Positions 5,169 to 6,881 of a stretch of 6,881 bases of DNA are shown here, in pieces (the first letter of the stretch is position 1; each line of letters begins with the position of its first letter). The notes under the pieces were generated by a model. It did no database searches. It saw only the letters and a list, made by a program, of their open reading frames with translations, and was not told the origin of the DNA. The DNA comes from Bacteroidales bacterium UBA932 (GTDB lineage: Bacteria; Bacteroidota; Bacteroidia; Bacteroidales; UBA932), in contig DBDM01000212.1 of assembly GCA_002293585.1 (NCBI GenBank), positions 288 to 7,168 of the forward strand, given 5' to 3'. The translations under genes were made by a program, and so were the position numbers.

Positions 5169-6599
5169 TTAATTACCTAATTCCCCCGCAAAATAATTTG
5201 CCGGATCAGAGCCTACTACGTAGAATCCTCCCAAATTACCAGTCAGTCCAGACGTATTATTGGGCGCCCAGTCTAACCTGAATTTATTGCCGGAAGCCGG
5301 CACTGTTGTACCATTTGTACTACCAGTACCTTCATACAGAAAATAACTCAACAGGTTGGTGGCCATTCTGGGACCCACCGTGTTCATATTCCCGGTAGTA
5401 GGTTTCATATTCTTAAAGTACACCGTTCCGTCCGGTTCCGTTATCATGTCATAAAAAGCATCGGCCAAATAGGCAGTACCTCCGGCATTGGTATAACGAA
5501 CGGTTAAGTTCATTTGAGGCAATCCCGACATGGCATCCACACCAAAAGTAATTTGAAAATACTCTATATAACGCGGCAAGCCGGCCACAGCGTTATACAT
5601 AACGTTGTACACATTGGTAAGGAAAGGATCCACTAAGCTGTTCCCGCCACCGGTGTTGAGCACCGACTTGTTCACTGTAATTCTTTTGTACGTCCTGCCA
5701 TAGCCGAAATCAAAGGGGTAGCAAGGGGCCGTAACATTATCATATACATCATGGTTGCTTCCATTCACCGCCACGGTATATTTAGTACCGTCCCATACCA
5801 GCCGGTCGAATTTGACACCTTCATATTCAAAAGGCTCCATCAACTGAATATCCTGGTTAAACTCGGCATAAGAACCTACATTGGCATTCTTGAGCCGGCC
5901 ATCCGTACCCTGATAAGTGAATATTGACCGACGGCCCTTCATTTCCAGCTGCACAAGCAATCCGTCAACATCAAGGGTGGCATATTTTATCGCCGCCCAA
6001 TTGGCGGCTGTAGTCGTTATAATAATTCGGAGCAACGGGTCGCCGCCGGTAATGGCGGCTTCTTCTTCCGCCGTAGCCTTTCTCATCACTATCGGGCAGG
6101 AATTTTTCCGGCCCACCGCCACGATTTTATCTCCGTCAGGCTCGTTAATCAAATTGAAGTCGAAATCGGACAGCAAGCCATTACCGGCGGTGCCGCCCGA
6201 TATCGCCGCATCCGTATCGGCCAGTTCGTGCAAATAGTTGTAGGTATCGAACATCAGCGTGGGCACCAACATGGACTTTAGGCGGTAAGAACTGGTTTTT
6301 GGGGTCACTGCCTGAGTATCGTCCTTGTCGCTGTACATGGTTACATGGTTGTCCTGCGTAAATTTCATGTAGAGCCGGTAGGCACCACCGTTATCGCCGG
6401 TATTTTTTGTGCCCACCATAACCATCCAGCCGTTAGGTGCATTACAAAGCAGGTTTTGGTATTCGGCCAGCTTTTTTTCCAGCCGTTCATCGGGGCCTTC
6501 TCCAAACAGGTACTTATCGTCGTCTTTGCAGGATGTAATGCTCAACAACATGACTGCGGAAAAGAAATAAGTCAATATTTTTTTCATATTTTTCGACAT
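5169..6599 (-). CDS. DUF4302 family lipoprotein
   Basis: A 476-residue predicted lipoprotein. The signal peptide ends in I-T-S-C (Cys24) followed directly by KDDD, an acidic export-type signal suggesting surface exposure. The mature part shows the DUF4302 pattern: ERLEKKLAEYQNLLCNAPNGW (about 38-58), YRLYMKF, then SSYRLKSMLVPTLMFDTYNYLH and DFDFNLI. The biochemical function of the family is unknown; it commonly sits beside SusC/SusD homologues and the HExxH metallohydrolase lipoprotein, as here. It begins five bases after that gene's stop and runs 15 bases short of the BACON gene, so all three are probably one transcript. A start at 6587 (MKKILTYFF) is equally possible and would shorten the leader by four residues. 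The ATG at 6599 is chosen as the first one. Confidence 0.85.
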   Translation of the reverse strand: MSKNMKKILTYFFSAVMLLSITSCKDDDKYLFGEGPDERLEKKLAEYQNLLCNAPNGWMVMVGTKNTGDNGGAYRLYMKFTQDNHVTMYSDKDDTQAVTPKTSSYRLKSMLVPTLMFDTYNYLHELADTDAAISGGTAGNGLLSDFDFNLINEPDGDKIVAVGRKNSCPIVMRKATAEEEAAITGGDPLLRIIITTTAANWAAIKYATLDVDGLLVQLEMKGRRSIFTYQGTDGRLKNANVGSYAEFNQDIQLMEPFEYEGVKFDRLVWDGTKYTVAVNGSNHDVYDNVTAPCYPFDFGYGRTYKRITVNKSVLNTGGGNSLVDPFLTNVYNVMYNAVAGLPRYIEYFQITFGVDAMSGLPQMNLTVRYTNAGGTAYLADAFYDMITEPDGTVYFKNMKPTTGNMNTVGPRMATNLLSYFLYEGTGSTNGTTVPASGNKFRLDWAPNNTSGLTGNLGGFYVVGSDPANYFAGELGN

Positions 6600-6604
6600 T
6601 TTAA

Positions 6605-6881
6605 TTAATTAGAAAGTGCTTTAATGGCGTCCTGGGTCAGGTCTACCAATCCGTCGGCAGCATCGGGACGGGTTTCATAAAAATCAATGCCCCATACCGA
6701 TTTGAAATAGTTGACAATAATCGTCTCCTTGGAACGCAAATAGGTACTGCCCGGCGCGGTAGTACCGGCCACATAAGCATCAAAGGCCGCCCTTCCGTTC
6801 ATCAGAATATATTCTACCATTTCAGCAAAATCTTCATTAGGATTTGCTCTTGAATATTTGGATACAAACCCCAAATTGCGA
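6605..6881 (-). CDS. Substrate import-associated zinc metallohydrolase lipoprotein, C-terminal end
   Basis: Only the last 91 residues are inside the window; the gene continues past the right edge. The visible sequence starts RNLGFVSKYSRANPNEDFAEMVEYIL. This matches the segment after the HExxH zinc motif in Bacteroidetes metallohydrolase lipoproteins (TIGR04549/peptidase Mx1-type), where NPNEDFAEM supplies a conserved acidic block. The rest, including RSKETIIVNYFKSVWGIDFYE, fits the family's C-terminal helices. The HExxH itself is off-window, so catalytic competence cannot be judged. Such proteins are encoded next to SusC/SusD-type uptake genes and followed by DUF4302 lipoproteins, as seen here. 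A TTG at 6874 is not a real start, since the frame is open through it to the edge. Confidence 0.82.
   Translation of the reverse strand, partial: RNLGFVSKYSRANPNEDFAEMVEYILMNGRAAFDAYVAGTTAPGSTYLRSKETIIVNYFKSVWGIDFYETRPDAADGLVDLTQDAIKALSN

Overview
The window reads as Bacteroidota, most likely order Bacteroidales. Three things point there: the protein families present (a MutA-type methylmalonyl-CoA mutase small subunit, SufD with a Cys tail, BACON and DUF4302 lipoproteins, and a SusCD-associated zinc metallohydrolase lipoprotein), two promoter -7 boxes of the Bacteroidetes form TAnnTTTG, and A/T-rich leaders in place of strong Shine-Dalgarno sites. The genus cannot be fixed from the sequence.

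Layout from left to right. (1) Positions 1-845, minus strand: the N-terminal 281 codons of mutA, running off the left edge, with a perfect -7 box upstream of its start. It carries an in-frame 48-bp imperfect tandem duplication. (2) Positions 993-1436, plus strand: a small secreted Spy/CpxP-like protein, divergent from mutA. (3) Positions 1502-3022, minus strand: a two-gene unit, a gamma-class carbonic anhydrase-like hexapeptide protein followed by a short SufD, with its own promoter at about 3046-3076. The Spy-like gene and sufD converge on a probable bidirectional terminator at 1449-1484. (4) Positions 3108-6881, minus strand: the tail end of a SusC/SusD-type outer-membrane uptake locus. It runs from the C-terminus of a zinc metallohydrolase lipoprotein through a DUF4302 lipoprotein and a double-BACON lipoprotein to a strong intrinsic terminator, followed by an Ig-like-domain lipoprotein.

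How the genes work together. The right-hand lipoproteins very probably form the surface layer of a nutrient-capture system whose TonB-dependent transporter and SusD-like partner lie beyond the right edge. The substrate cannot be read from the sequence. The middle and left genes look like housekeeping: propionate/succinate metabolism, envelope stress, gamma-CA and Fe-S assembly.

The most unusual features are small repeats that have entered genes. An 8-bp-unit repeat occurs twice in inverted orientation around sufD. It supplies the last seven codons (ETKRLRD) of two unrelated proteins, the Spy-like protein and the gamma-CA. A separate CACAGAT-type repeat overlaps the probable -33 region of the gamma-CA promoter. 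I see no CRISPR array, RNA gene, IS element or clear new defence system. The leftmost and rightmost genes are cut by the window edges.
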